Shown here: positions 42,885 through 51,519 of the stretch, piece after piece
How positions within the stretch are numbered: position 1 is the first letter of the stretch
Layout of the letters: every line of letters begins with the position of its first letter
Source: CBDCBA01 sp965214125
GTDB lineage: Bacteria; Planctomycetota; Phycisphaerae; Tepidisphaerales; Tepidisphaeraceae
Direction: 5' to 3'
Length of the DNA stretch: 64,000 nt
Assembly (NCBI GenBank): GCA_965214125.1
Contig: CBDCBA010000027.1
Coordinates: 248,001 to 312,000, forward strand
The notes under the pieces: generated by a model
What the model was told of the DNA's origin: nothing
Database searches by the model: none
Seen by the model: the letters and a program-made list of their open reading frames with translations, nothing else
Translations under genes and position numbers: made by a program

Positions 42885-44729
42885 TTATGCGCCGCCGGCA
42901 ATCGCCGGCGCGGTCGCGTCGTCCAGGCGCAACTGGTGGCGTGCCATTGACCAGTACCGGCCGCGGGCGGCAACGAGTTCCTCGTGCGATCCCTGTTCCA
43001 CCACGCGGCCGGCGTGCATCACGTACAGCCGGTCGGCATCGAGCACCGTGCTCAGGCGGTGACTGACGACCAGAATGGTTCGCCGGCGTTTCAGCTCGAG
43101 CAGCGTTTGGGTGATCTGCCGCTCATGTTCGGCGTCAAGCGCGCTCGTCGGCTCGTCGAGCACGAGAATCGGCGCTTCGGTCAACAGCGCCCGCGCAATC
43201 GCGATGCGCTGCCGCTGCCCGCCGGAGAGGTTCTGGCCCCCTTCGCTGATGGCGGTGGCGTAGCGGTCGGACATGGCGTCGATGAACGCCGCCGCCCCGG
43301 CGAGTTCGGCGGCGTGGCGGATGTCGGCGTCGCTCGCGTCGGGCCGGCCGTAGGCGATGTTCTCGGCGACCGTCGCGGGAAGGATCGGGTTGTCCTGGAG
43401 CACCAGCGCGACGTGGCCGCGCACGTCGCGCAGCGGCAGGTCGCGCACGTCGTGGCCGTCGAGCAGGATGTGGCCGCTCGTCGGGTCGTAGAAGCGCGGC
43501 AGGAGGTTGAGCAGCGTGGTCTTGCCCACGCCGCTCGGGCCGACGAAACCGATCATCTCGCCGGGGCGGACGGTGAAGCTGACGTCGTCGAGGACCGGGG
43601 CGGCGTCGGGGGCGTAGCGGAAGCTCACGCCGTCGAACGCCAGCGGGCGCGGCTCGATCGGCAGGTGCCGGGCGCCCGGTTTGTCGGCGATAATCGGGTC
43701 GCGGTCGAGCACCTCGAAGACCCGCTTCACCTGCACCGCCGCCGCCTGAAGGCCCGCGGCGCTGCCGGTGAGCTTGTTCAGCGGGTCATAGAGGCTGGCG
43801 AGGTAATTGATGAACAGGTAGAGCGATCCGACGGAGAGCGTGTTCTTCACCACCATCCACCCGCCGACGGCGAAGAGCGCGGTCGTCCCCGCGGCGAGGA
43901 TCAGCCCCAGAACGAGCCAGTAGAGGATCTCCTGCCAGTGGAGCTTTAGGCTCGCGTCAACGTACGTGCGCACGCTCGTGGCGAAGCGCTCCTGCTCGTC
44001 GGCCTCGCGGCGGTAGGCCTGCACGAGCCCGACGGTGGCGAGGCTGCGCTGAATCTGCGTCGTGACCTGCGCGTCCGCCTCGCGCTGGTCGGCGTTGAAC
44101 TTCTCGAGTCGTCGCCCCCAGCGGGCGATGGTCAGGTAGAGCCCCGGCACGACCGCCAGCGCCACGAGCGTCAGCATCCAATTCAGGTTCAGCATGATCG
44201 CCAGCATCAGCACGAGCGTGACCACGTTGATCAGCCAGCCGCTGACAGTCCCGAGCAGGCCCTGGAAGCCGTGCGTGTCGTAGGACAAGCGGTAGATCGC
44301 GTCGCCCTGCGGCACGCTCTTGTGGTAGTGAAGGCTCAGGCCCTGAAGCTTCTGGAAGAGGTCGGTTTGCACGCGCGTTCGGCCGCGATAGCCGATGGCG
44401 ATGTTGAGCTGCGCCTGCCAGGTGCGCAGCAGCTCCCCGGCGACCTTCAGGAAGAGCATCACGCCCGCGAGGGCGAGGACGGTGGCCAGCGTCTTCTCCT
44501 GCGGCAGCCAGTCGAACAGGCGGTAGACAAAGCCGTCGGCAACGCCCTGCTGGCCCTCGCCGAAGACGTTCAGAAAGATCGCCAGCGGCACCGGCGCCAG
44601 CACGCCCAGCAGGGTCATCGCGACGATGAGCCCGAGCGAGAGCGCCACGAGGCGGCGATCCTCGCGGTAATAGCCCAGAGCACGGCGAAGCTGAAGTCTC
44701 GGCGGCGGCAAGGCGGCGGGGTCAGGCAA
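42885..44729 (-). CDS. MsbA-type ABC exporter (fused membrane and ATPase domains)
   Basis: A 614-residue half-transporter. Six membrane helices are expected in residues 25-310 (LVALSLGLIVAMTLLGVLAPVPLAIFL is the first). The nucleotide-binding domain (about 365-600) has Walker A GPSGVGKTT, signature LSGGQRQR, Walker B ILVLDEPTSALD and the H-loop VVSHRLST. As a homodimer it would export a lipid-linked sugar, glucan or peptide. The start is TTG 44729, overlapping the stop of the upstream glycosidase-glycosyltransferase gene, so the two are translationally coupled and probably handle the same glycan. The beta-1,2-glucan exporter NdvA/ChvA is a functional analogy. Confidence 0.9.
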   Translation of the reverse strand: MPDPAALPPPRLQLRRALGYYREDRRLVALSLGLIVAMTLLGVLAPVPLAIFLNVFGEGQQGVADGFVYRLFDWLPQEKTLATVLALAGVMLFLKVAGELLRTWQAQLNIAIGYRGRTRVQTDLFQKLQGLSLHYHKSVPQGDAIYRLSYDTHGFQGLLGTVSGWLINVVTLVLMLAIMLNLNWMLTLVALAVVPGLYLTIARWGRRLEKFNADQREADAQVTTQIQRSLATVGLVQAYRREADEQERFATSVRTYVDASLKLHWQEILYWLVLGLILAAGTTALFAVGGWMVVKNTLSVGSLYLFINYLASLYDPLNKLTGSAAGLQAAAVQVKRVFEVLDRDPIIADKPGARHLPIEPRPLAFDGVSFRYAPDAAPVLDDVSFTVRPGEMIGFVGPSGVGKTTLLNLLPRFYDPTSGHILLDGHDVRDLPLRDVRGHVALVLQDNPILPATVAENIAYGRPDASDADIRHAAELAGAAAFIDAMSDRYATAISEGGQNLSGGQRQRIAIARALLTEAPILVLDEPTSALDAEHERQITQTLLELKRRRTILVVSHRLSTVLDADRLYVMHAGRVVEQGSHEELVAARGRYWSMARHQLRLDDATAPAIAGGA

Positions 44730-47415
44730 GCGAGGCCTCAAGTTCCGGCTCGGGCGACCGCACCGGACGCTCGGTTGCGGGCGCTTCGATTGGGGCCGGC
44801 TCCGCCTCGCGCTCACGCTCGAAGACGCCGAAAAAGCCTTCGAGCTCCGCCGCATAATCGATCATCCGCATCGCCCGCCGGCGCAGCCGCCAGCCGGCGA
44901 GCGACGCCGTCGCCCAGACGCCCAGCGGGACGATCCACGTCAGCAATCCAAGCGGCACGAGCGTGACCGACACCACCGCCGCCAGGACGAGCGAGGCGAT
45001 CAGCGTCGACTTCGCAAAACCCGTCAGCCGCGTGCGGACGCGCACGCGCACGAGCGAGCCGTCCGCGTGCTTTTCGGCGACGGTGCCGACCTGCGATTTG
45101 GCCCAGCGGCTGCCGAACAGTTCTAGGTCCCACCCGTGCCAGCCCGAATCGGGCCGCACGTGCGTCTTGGCGGCGCGAGCCTCGATAGCGAGGCGGCGCA
45201 CGAGGTCGAAGCGCGTTTTGGGCACTTCGGCGTAGCCGTGGCCCCACCAGTAGCGGAGGGTGTGGTTCGCCTGCGGATCGATTGGCAACGGTTCCGGCCG
45301 GGCGAAGCTGCCCTCGCCGCTGATCTTGCCCTTGAGCCGCACGCGGTAGCGCGCCCAGCCACGGGCGATCGGCTGGCGCCAGTGCAGGTACGCGACGAGC
45401 GGGCGGCTCCACCAGCGTCGGCGCCTGAACGGCGGCTGCTGCCACGCCGCGGCAATCGACAGGCCCATCGACGCCAGCTCCATCAGCCCCGCCAGCACGA
45501 GCAGGCTCGGCCAGGCAATGCCCAGGATCGCGATGAACAGCGCGAGCAAGTGCCACTCGAGCGACATCATCATCGCCGCCGCCAGGCTGATCGGGCGACG
45601 GTAGATCGTCTGGAAAAGGCCCGTTCCCTGCACGCCGTGGTAAATGATGTCTCGCCCGAAGCGCAGCCCCACGCTACCGGGGCCGTCGGGCCCGTAGATT
45701 CGGCCGTGCCACAGGCTCGCGCCGAGCTCGTTGAACCGATCCGGGTGCTTGAACTGAAGCAACGCCTCGGCTTCGCCGTAGCCGCGCTGCTGCTTGAGGT
45801 ACGCCTCGACGCTGTTGCGTCGGTAATGCCACACCTGCGCCGCCGGGGCGAACCCGATCGTGTACCCCTTGTCCTGAAGCCGCCAGATGAAGTCGACATC
45901 GTCGCCGGCCTTGCGGAACTGCGTGTCGAAGCCGTCGATCTCCAACGCCGGCCCTCGGTAGAAGGCCATGTTGCAGCCGGGAACATGTTCGGCCGTGCGG
46001 TCGTCGACCATCACGTGCGTCGGCCCGCCGGGGCTGCGCCCGACCACCTCCGCCACCGCGCCGGCGTCGGAGTCGCCCTCGTCGGGAATCAGGTTCGGCC
46101 CCCCCATGCCGACGTGCCCGCTGCGCTTCATCGCGAGCACCAAGTGGTACAGCCAGTCCTCGTCGGCCTCGCAGTCGCTGTCGGTGTAGACGATGATCTC
46201 GCCGCGCGCCGCGTGCATGCCGACGTTCCGCGCGTGGCTCAGGCCGTGGTTGGTCTGCTTGAGGTTTCGCACGCGCTTGAACCGCCGCACAATCTCCTGC
46301 GTATCGTCGGTCGACCCGTCGTCAACAAAGATGACCTCATAATCGGGGTAGTTGAGCCGATCCAGGCTCTTCAGGCACGCCTCGACGGTGCTGGCGCCGT
46401 TGTAGCTGCACACGATCACCGACGCCTTCGGCAGCGCGTCCCACGCGGGCAGGCCTTCGAGAACGGCCGTGTGCGGCGCGTCGCGGAACACCCGCCCCAC
46501 CGCCGCCAGCGCCGGCTTGGCGATGCGGGTGCCGCCGGCGTCCCGCTGTGTTCTGACGACGCCGAACGCCCAGTTGTCCACCTGCCAGCCGTGGACGTAC
46601 CAGTCGTCGGTGAACCCGAAGACAATCGCGCCCGCAAGGCCCTCGTCGAACGTGGCCCGCAGGTGTCCGGCAAGCCGCTCGGCCTGCTCGGCGTCGGTCG
46701 CCTCCTGCATCGTGTCGATGCCGTACTCGCCCAGCACCAGCGGCAGATCGCCCGCGAGGCTTTGCAGCCGCGCGAGGTAGTTGCGAAAGGCCCCCTCGTC
46801 GTGGAGGTAAACGTTGAACGTCAGGAAGTCCGCCGTCCGCGGGCGCAGGTACTCGGTGCTGGGATAGTTCGCGAAGGTAAAGAGGCAGCTCGGCGCCACC
46901 GCGCGGCCGGCGGCCATCAGCCAGTCGAGCAGTTCGGCCGTCGCGGTCGCGCCGGCGTAGCGGACCACATCGGCCGGGATCTCGTTGGCGACGCTGATGG
47001 CGAACGTCGCCGGGTGGTTGCCGCACAAGCGAGCGGCCTTGCGCACCGCCCGCCGCGCCGCCGCCCGCACGCGGCGGCTGCCGGCACCCTCGCTGAAGAG
47101 TTGATTGCTCGGCCACGCCACGTCCACGAGCACGCGCAGCCCCAGCTCCAGCGCCAGGTCCAGGAACCAAATCGGCGGCGTCTGGTAGACGCGGACCAGC
47201 GTCGCCCCGGCACCGGCGATCTGCTCGAGGTCCCGCCGCGCCAACGCCGGCGGTGGCAAGCCGATCGACTCGCCCTCGGCCGGCTGGAACGGCCCGTACG
47301 CGAACCCCTTCGGGTGCCACTTGGCGTCGCCGAGGCGGAAGAACTTGCCGTCGCGCCTGACCCGTTGACCGATCGCGGCGCGGCCGAGCCCGCCGGTGCG
47401 TTGGCGACCGCCCAT
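44722..47415 (-). CDS. glycoside hydrolase-like / GT2 glycosyltransferase fusion membrane protein
   Basis: An 897-residue protein with two catalytic parts. Residues about 25-310 form a clan-A glycoside hydrolase-like TIM barrel (WHPKGFAYGPFQPAEGE at the start), with likely acid/base Glu145 in SVANEIP and nucleophile Glu230 in LVLGEYGID. Residues about 325-600 form a family 2 glycosyltransferase (SVIVCSYNGASTVEACLKSL, VDDGSTDDT, TDSDCEAD, KAGDDVDFIWRL). Membrane helices follow near 610-660 and 810-850. A polymerase-like transferase is thus joined to a domain that could trim or transfer the glycan. It is coupled to the ABC exporter. The ATG at 47415 is chosen; a much longer open frame upstream is non-coding. 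Confidence 0.87.
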   Translation of the reverse strand: MGGRQRTGGLGRAAIGQRVRRDGKFFRLGDAKWHPKGFAYGPFQPAEGESIGLPPPALARRDLEQIAGAGATLVRVYQTPPIWFLDLALELGLRVLVDVAWPSNQLFSEGAGSRRVRAAARRAVRKAARLCGNHPATFAISVANEIPADVVRYAGATATAELLDWLMAAGRAVAPSCLFTFANYPSTEYLRPRTADFLTFNVYLHDEGAFRNYLARLQSLAGDLPLVLGEYGIDTMQEATDAEQAERLAGHLRATFDEGLAGAIVFGFTDDWYVHGWQVDNWAFGVVRTQRDAGGTRIAKPALAAVGRVFRDAPHTAVLEGLPAWDALPKASVIVCSYNGASTVEACLKSLDRLNYPDYEVIFVDDGSTDDTQEIVRRFKRVRNLKQTNHGLSHARNVGMHAARGEIIVYTDSDCEADEDWLYHLVLAMKRSGHVGMGGPNLIPDEGDSDAGAVAEVVGRSPGGPTHVMVDDRTAEHVPGCNMAFYRGPALEIDGFDTQFRKAGDDVDFIWRLQDKGYTIGFAPAAQVWHYRRNSVEAYLKQQRGYGEAEALLQFKHPDRFNELGASLWHGRIYGPDGPGSVGLRFGRDIIYHGVQGTGLFQTIYRRPISLAAAMMMSLEWHLLALFIAILGIAWPSLLVLAGLMELASMGLSIAAAWQQPPFRRRRWWSRPLVAYLHWRQPIARGWARYRVRLKGKISGEGSFARPEPLPIDPQANHTLRYWWGHGYAEVPKTRFDLVRRLAIEARAAKTHVRPDSGWHGWDLELFGSRWAKSQVGTVAEKHADGSLVRVRVRTRLTGFAKSTLIASLVLAAVVSVTLVPLGLLTWIVPLGVWATASLAGWRLRRRAMRMIDYAAELEGFFGVFEREREAEPAPIEAPATERPVRSPEPELEASLA

Positions 47416-47715
47416 GGTCCGGGTCGGGGCGGGCTCGATGTCCAGGCGACGGTTCACAGGGTGGTTTGACCGCGCGGGTTGCGTTGACGGAACTTGACCG
47501 GGTGCCGCTTTGTCCGCAGCACCATACTGCGACGCCGCGCGGATTGGGTCAATATTCCGGCCCCGCGACGGACTTGGCGGGCGTCCGATAAAGGGGGCGA
47601 CACCGCCCGCCCGACCAGACCCGCGACGAGCGCCAACCGTTAGCACCCGCGCTGCCGGCGCCCGCCGTCGGCGGGCGGCTTTGACTTCCCCCGTCGCGGC
47701 GCAACACTTCTGGCC
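47416..47715. other. 300-bp divergent gap with one strong hairpin
   Basis: The gap separates the minus-strand glycosidase-GT2 gene from the plus-strand phosphoesterase gene and should hold both promoters. The only clear structure is a perfect hairpin, GCCCGCC-GTC-GGCGGGC (47660-47676), 39 bases before the phosphoesterase ATG. No RNA gene or coding region is recognised. Confidence 0.4.
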
Positions 47716-48618
47716 ATGGCAGTTGATGCGGACAACGTCCTCGGGCTCTCGGCCGAGCAGGCCGTCGAGACCTTCGAGGCGGCGAAGGAAGAGATGATGC
47801 TCTCCCCATTCCGCGGCGGGCAGGTCGTTACGCTGCCGGACCAGGGCGTCGTGACCGTCAGCGGAGACCTCCACGACCACCGCGTGAACTGGCGCAAGCT
47901 CAAGCACGTGGCCGCCCTTGGCGACGACGGGCACCGCCACCTCGTGCTCCACGAGCTCATCCACGGTGACCACTTCGACGAGCAGGGCCGCGAGGACAGT
48001 TGGATCACGCTCTACGAGGCCGCCGAGCTGCTGCTGGATTTCCCCGAGCAGGTCCACTTCATGCTCGCCAACCACGATTTGGCGCAGATTCACGGCGAGG
48101 GGATCAGCAAGGGCGGTCTGAGTGTTTGTGAGGCGTTCACCGCGGCCCTGAAACGCGACTTCGGCAGCCGGTACGCGAGCGTCGAGATGGCCATCACCGA
48201 GTTCCTGCTTGCCCTGCCGCTGGGCGTGCGGGCGCCGGCGGCGGGCGTCTTCATCTGTCACTCGCTGCCGACGGAAGAGCAGATGGACGCCTTCGACTAC
48301 GACGTCTTCGCCCGCGACAAGCTGGAGGCAAGCGACTACCGCCGTCGCACCGGCCCCGCGTACCAGCTCATTTGGGGTCGCGGCATCGGCCCGGCCAAGG
48401 CCGCCGAGTTCGCCGAGGCGTTGGGCGCTCGGATCGTCATCACCGGCCACCAGCCCCAGGACCGCGGCTGGAAGCGCAACGGCGACCGCCACCTGATCCT
48501 CGCCAGCGACCACGCCCGCGGCGTCTGCCTGCCCCTGCCGCTCGACAAGGAACTCTCGATGAACGAGCTCGAAAAGCGCATCCGGCCATTCGTCGCGGTC
48601 GACGACTCGGGCGACTAA
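47716..48618 (+). CDS. calcineurin-like metallophosphoesterase
   Basis: A 300-residue soluble protein. The dinuclear metal motifs are present in order: GDLHDHRVNW (GDxHD), IHGDHFD (GD-x-x-D, atypical), LANHDLAQ (GNHE/D) and the later His residues in VFICHSLP and ITGHQPQDRGW. The layout is that of PP1/PP2A-like bacterial phosphoesterases. Substrate unknown. It starts at ATG 47716 and stands alone. Confidence 0.85.
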   Translation: MAVDADNVLGLSAEQAVETFEAAKEEMMLSPFRGGQVVTLPDQGVVTVSGDLHDHRVNWRKLKHVAALGDDGHRHLVLHELIHGDHFDEQGREDSWITLYEAAELLLDFPEQVHFMLANHDLAQIHGEGISKGGLSVCEAFTAALKRDFGSRYASVEMAITEFLLALPLGVRAPAAGVFICHSLPTEEQMDAFDYDVFARDKLEASDYRRRTGPAYQLIWGRGIGPAKAAEFAEALGARIVITGHQPQDRGWKRNGDRHLILASDHARGVCLPLPLDKELSMNELEKRIRPFVAVDDSGD

Positions 48619-48688
48619 CCCGTCGCGCCTCCGACGGTGGATGGCTCCACCTTGATTCCTGCCACGACTCGGCGATGCTGTCGTGCAG

Positions 48689-50068
48689 ATGTCCGATCTC
48701 ACCGCGCTCGACCGCCGTTCGTTCCTGAAGCTCACCGCCGCCAGCGCCGTCGCGTTGGCGGGCGCGGGCGTCTACGCGAGCCACGTTCAGGACAAAAAGC
48801 TCCGCGTCGCCTGCGTCGGGGTCGGCGGCATGGGCGAGGCGGACCTCCGCGCGGTGGCGGCCCACGCGGACGTGGAGATCGTGGGGCTGTGCGATGTTGA
48901 CGCCGGCCGGCTCGTTCAGCCGAAGGAGCAGTTCACAACCGCCCAAACCTTCGCCGACTGGCGCGAGATGTACGCGACGCTCGGCGACGGCTTCGATGCG
49001 GCGGTCATCTCCACGCCAGACCACACCCACGCCGCCGCCACGATGGCGGCGATGAACGCCGGCAAGCACGTTTACTGCCAGAAGCCGCTGACCCACGACA
49101 TCTACGAGGCACGCCAACTCGCCAGGATGGCGGCGGCGAATCCGAAGCTCGCCACGCAGATGGGCACGCAGCACCACGCCCGCATCCCCAAACGACAGGC
49201 AACGAAGCTGCTGCAAGATCCGGCGACGCGCGAGGAGATCGTCGGCCGCGTCGAGGCGATCTACGGATGGTCCGACCGCCCCGCCGGATGGTGGCCCCAG
49301 GGCGTCGATCGGCCCGAGGGAAGCGACCCGGTCCCGGCCGATCTCGACTGGAATCTTTGGCTCGGCACCGCCCCGGAGCGGCCGTTCAAGCGTGGCATGT
49401 ACGCCCCATTCCACTGGCGCGGCTGCCTCGACTTCGGCTGCGGCGCCCTGGGCGACATGGCGTGCCACATCCTCGACGTGCCCTACTACGGCCTCGATTT
49501 GGGTCACTCGACCAGCGTCGTCTGCCACGCCCAGGATGCGACGGCCGACCGCTTCCCGAGCCAGCAGCAAATCGTGCTGATGTTCCCCGGCGGCGACTAC
49601 AGCGCGGGCCGCCCCGTGCCGCTCTACTGGAGCGACGGCGGCGTCCGCCCCCACCACCGCGCCACGCGCCTGCCGCCCGACTTCGACGCCACCGACAACG
49701 CCACCGTTATCGTCGGCACGAAGGGCTCGCTCCACATGCCCCACCCTGGCGGCAACCCGCACTGGTTCGTAGATGACGGCGAGGGCAATCGGATCGAGCG
49801 CGACCTGACGCGCATGAAGGCCGACCTGCCGGAGCGGAACCACTACCACCACTGGGTCGATGTCGCCCTGGGCCGCGAGGAGCAGACGGGCTGCCGCTTT
49901 GAAAAATCCGGCCCGATGACCGAGGCCCTTTGCGTTGGCGCGGTCGCCGCCCGGTTCCCACACCGCACGCTCCGCTGGGACGCCGAGGCAATGGAGTTCG
50001 ATCTGCCCGAGGCGACGGCCCTCGTACGCCGGGAGTACCGCGACGGCTTCGACGTCGAGAACCTGTAG
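48689..50068 (+). CDS. Tat-exported Gfo/Idh/MocA-family oxidoreductase
   Basis: A 459-residue protein. The N terminus carries a twin-arginine signal (DRRSFLKLTAASAVALAG), so the folded cofactor-containing enzyme is exported. The Rossmann domain follows (LRVACVGVGGMGEADLRAV, then STPDHTHAAATMAAMNAGKHVYCQKPL, the EKP-like motif with Gln for Glu). The C-terminal domain includes the RGCLDFGCGALGDMACHILD region typical of planctomycete members. It is probably an NAD(P)-dependent sugar or polyol oxidoreductase, or a catalytically modified relative. GTG 48683 is also in frame; ATG 48689 is preferred. Confidence 0.9.
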   Translation: MSDLTALDRRSFLKLTAASAVALAGAGVYASHVQDKKLRVACVGVGGMGEADLRAVAAHADVEIVGLCDVDAGRLVQPKEQFTTAQTFADWREMYATLGDGFDAAVISTPDHTHAAATMAAMNAGKHVYCQKPLTHDIYEARQLARMAAANPKLATQMGTQHHARIPKRQATKLLQDPATREEIVGRVEAIYGWSDRPAGWWPQGVDRPEGSDPVPADLDWNLWLGTAPERPFKRGMYAPFHWRGCLDFGCGALGDMACHILDVPYYGLDLGHSTSVVCHAQDATADRFPSQQQIVLMFPGGDYSAGRPVPLYWSDGGVRPHHRATRLPPDFDATDNATVIVGTKGSLHMPHPGGNPHWFVDDGEGNRIERDLTRMKADLPERNHYHHWVDVALGREEQTGCRFEKSGPMTEALCVGAVAARFPHRTLRWDAEAMEFDLPEATALVRREYRDGFDVENL

Positions 50069-50077
50069 TTCCCCCAC

Positions 50078-50350
50078 CTACCCCACCGTTGGCACCTTGG
50101 CCTCTTCTTGGGCCTGCTCGATCTGCTTCTCGCGCAGCTCCCGAAGCTGGTCCGCCTCGCGCTCGAGATTCTCGCGCAACGCGCGCTGCACCATCGCGCC
50201 GGCGACCCAGCCGATCACGAACGTGCCGCCCATCGCGTAAAGGGCGCGCAGGACCGTTGTCTCGATCGAGTTGTCGGCCACGAGCACGCCCGCCGCCAGG
50301 CAGGCGGCAAAGGCGACGAGCGAGAGGCAACCAGCAATCCGGGTCGGCAT
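50078..50350 (-). CDS. small membrane protein (90 aa), last gene after flhG
   Basis: Two membrane helices (about residues 8-26 and 35-56) are followed by a charged helical tail (NLEREADQLRELREKQIEQA). I do not recognise a family. It is the last gene in the direction of the flagellar operon, separated from flhG by a 146-base gap that contains the REP-like element 50397-50465, so co-transcription is possible but unproven. The ATG at 50350 gives a short positive N terminus (MPTRIAG). Confidence 0.65.
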   Translation of the reverse strand: MPTRIAGCLSLVAFAACLAAGVLVADNSIETTVLRALYAMGGTFVIGWVAGAMVQRALRENLEREADQLRELREKQIEQAQEEAKVPTVG

Positions 50351-50396
50351 GACGGGGGATCTAGATCGGTTGAACTTCGTTCGTAACGACTCTGGG

Positions 50397-50465
50397 GTAG
50401 CCGCGGAGCTTGCTCCGCGTGTCGGGATCGAGTCAACGTCCGCGCGGAGCAAGCTCCGCGGCTAC
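50397..50465. repeat. GTAG/CTAC two-armed REP-like element
   Basis: GTAG plus CCGCGGAGC-TT-GCTCCGCG, spacer, CGCGGAGC-AA-GCTCCGCGG and CTAC; with three flanking G/C pairs the outer repeat reads GGGGTAG and CTACCCC. It lies between flhG and the small membrane protein. A weaker outer inverted repeat (GTTGAAC with GTTCAAC) frames it. Confidence 0.8.
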
Positions 50466-50495
50466 CCCGGACGCTCCGGAGCCGGTTCAACTGCT

Positions 50496-51470
50496 CTAGC
50501 GGCGCGTCAACCGACCGAAGAACCCGGCGGTCGCGGCCGTCGGAGGCGTTGCGGCGAGTCCCGACGCGAGGCGGCCCGCGAGGCGGACCACGGCCTTGCT
50601 CGCCGCGGCGTTGGGCTGGTCGAGCACGAACGGCTTGCGACGCCGCACCGCCCGCGCCACGGCCGGGTCGATCGGCACCCACCCCGCGTCGGCGAGCTCG
50701 GCCTGAAGGAACTGCCGCGTTGTGGCCGCCATCCGCTCGTAAACGCCCTGTGCTTCGGCGGCGTGTTTGGCCTCGTTGACCAGCAGCGAGATCGGGGCGT
50801 GTTGTGCGTCGCGGGCGCGGGCGCGGAGAAGCACCTTGATCATCGCGTAGGCGTCGGTGATCGCCGTCGGCTCCGGCGTCGTGACCACGATGACTTGGTC
50901 GGCCGACTCTGTGAAGCTCAGCACGTTCGGGCTGATGCCGGCGCCGGTGTCGATGAGGATCATGTCGTTCTGCCGTTCGAGCGACCGCAGCGCCCGAAGG
51001 AGGCGTTCGTGTTCCTCGGCGGGCAAATCGGCCATGCGGGCCAGGCCGCTGGCGCCGGCGACGAGCTTGAAGCCGCCCGGCCCGGTGGCGAGAACCTCCG
51101 GCAGCGTCATCCGGCGGGCAATCACGTGGGCGAGGTTGTGCCGCAGGTCGAGGCCGCAGATGACGTCGGCGTTGGCCAGGCCCATGTCGGCGTCGATCAG
51201 CAACGCTCGCTTGTCCGCCCGGCCGAAACAGGCGGCGAGGTTCACCGCAAGGTTCGTCTTGCCCACGCCCCCCTTGCCGCTGGTGATAGCGATCGTCCGT
51301 GCGCCGCCGACGGCGGGCGTCGCGGGCGGCGGCGTCTCGCGCAGTACAGGTGTTTCGCGCAAGACGAGCGTCGCGTCGCCGCCTTTGTCGCGGCCGAAGA
51401 GTTGGCGGAGACTGCCGGCCTGATCGGTCGCGCCCGATTGGGCGGGCGTGGGGGCGTCGAGAAGGGTCAT
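50496..51470 (-). CDS. flhG: FlhG (MinD-like ATPase of flagellar placement)
   Basis: A 324-residue ParA/MinD-class ATPase. The deviant Walker A is TSGKGGVGKTNLAVNLA (about residue 65), Walker A' is LLIDADMGLANADV, and DMILIDTGAGISPNVLSF is the Walker B region. FlhG proteins control flagellar number and position by stimulating FlhF. The first 55 residues are variable and could hold the FlhF-activating segment. It directly follows flhF, the normal pairing. Confidence 0.9.
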   Translation of the reverse strand: MTLLDAPTPAQSGATDQAGSLRQLFGRDKGGDATLVLRETPVLRETPPPATPAVGGARTIAITSGKGGVGKTNLAVNLAACFGRADKRALLIDADMGLANADVICGLDLRHNLAHVIARRMTLPEVLATGPGGFKLVAGASGLARMADLPAEEHERLLRALRSLERQNDMILIDTGAGISPNVLSFTESADQVIVVTTPEPTAITDAYAMIKVLLRARARDAQHAPISLLVNEAKHAAEAQGVYERMAATTRQFLQAELADAGWVPIDPAVARAVRRRKPFVLDQPNAAASKAVVRLAGRLASGLAATPPTAATAGFFGRLTRR

Positions 51471-51519
51471 GGAGGGATCCTTGGCCGCGTCCGGTCGGCC
51501 GTGGAGGAAAAAGGGTCGA

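Noticed and set aside
47416..48735. The 440-codon N-terminal extension of the GH-GT2 frame
   Set aside because: It runs antisense through the metallophosphoesterase, which has clear motifs; the natural start is ATG 47415.
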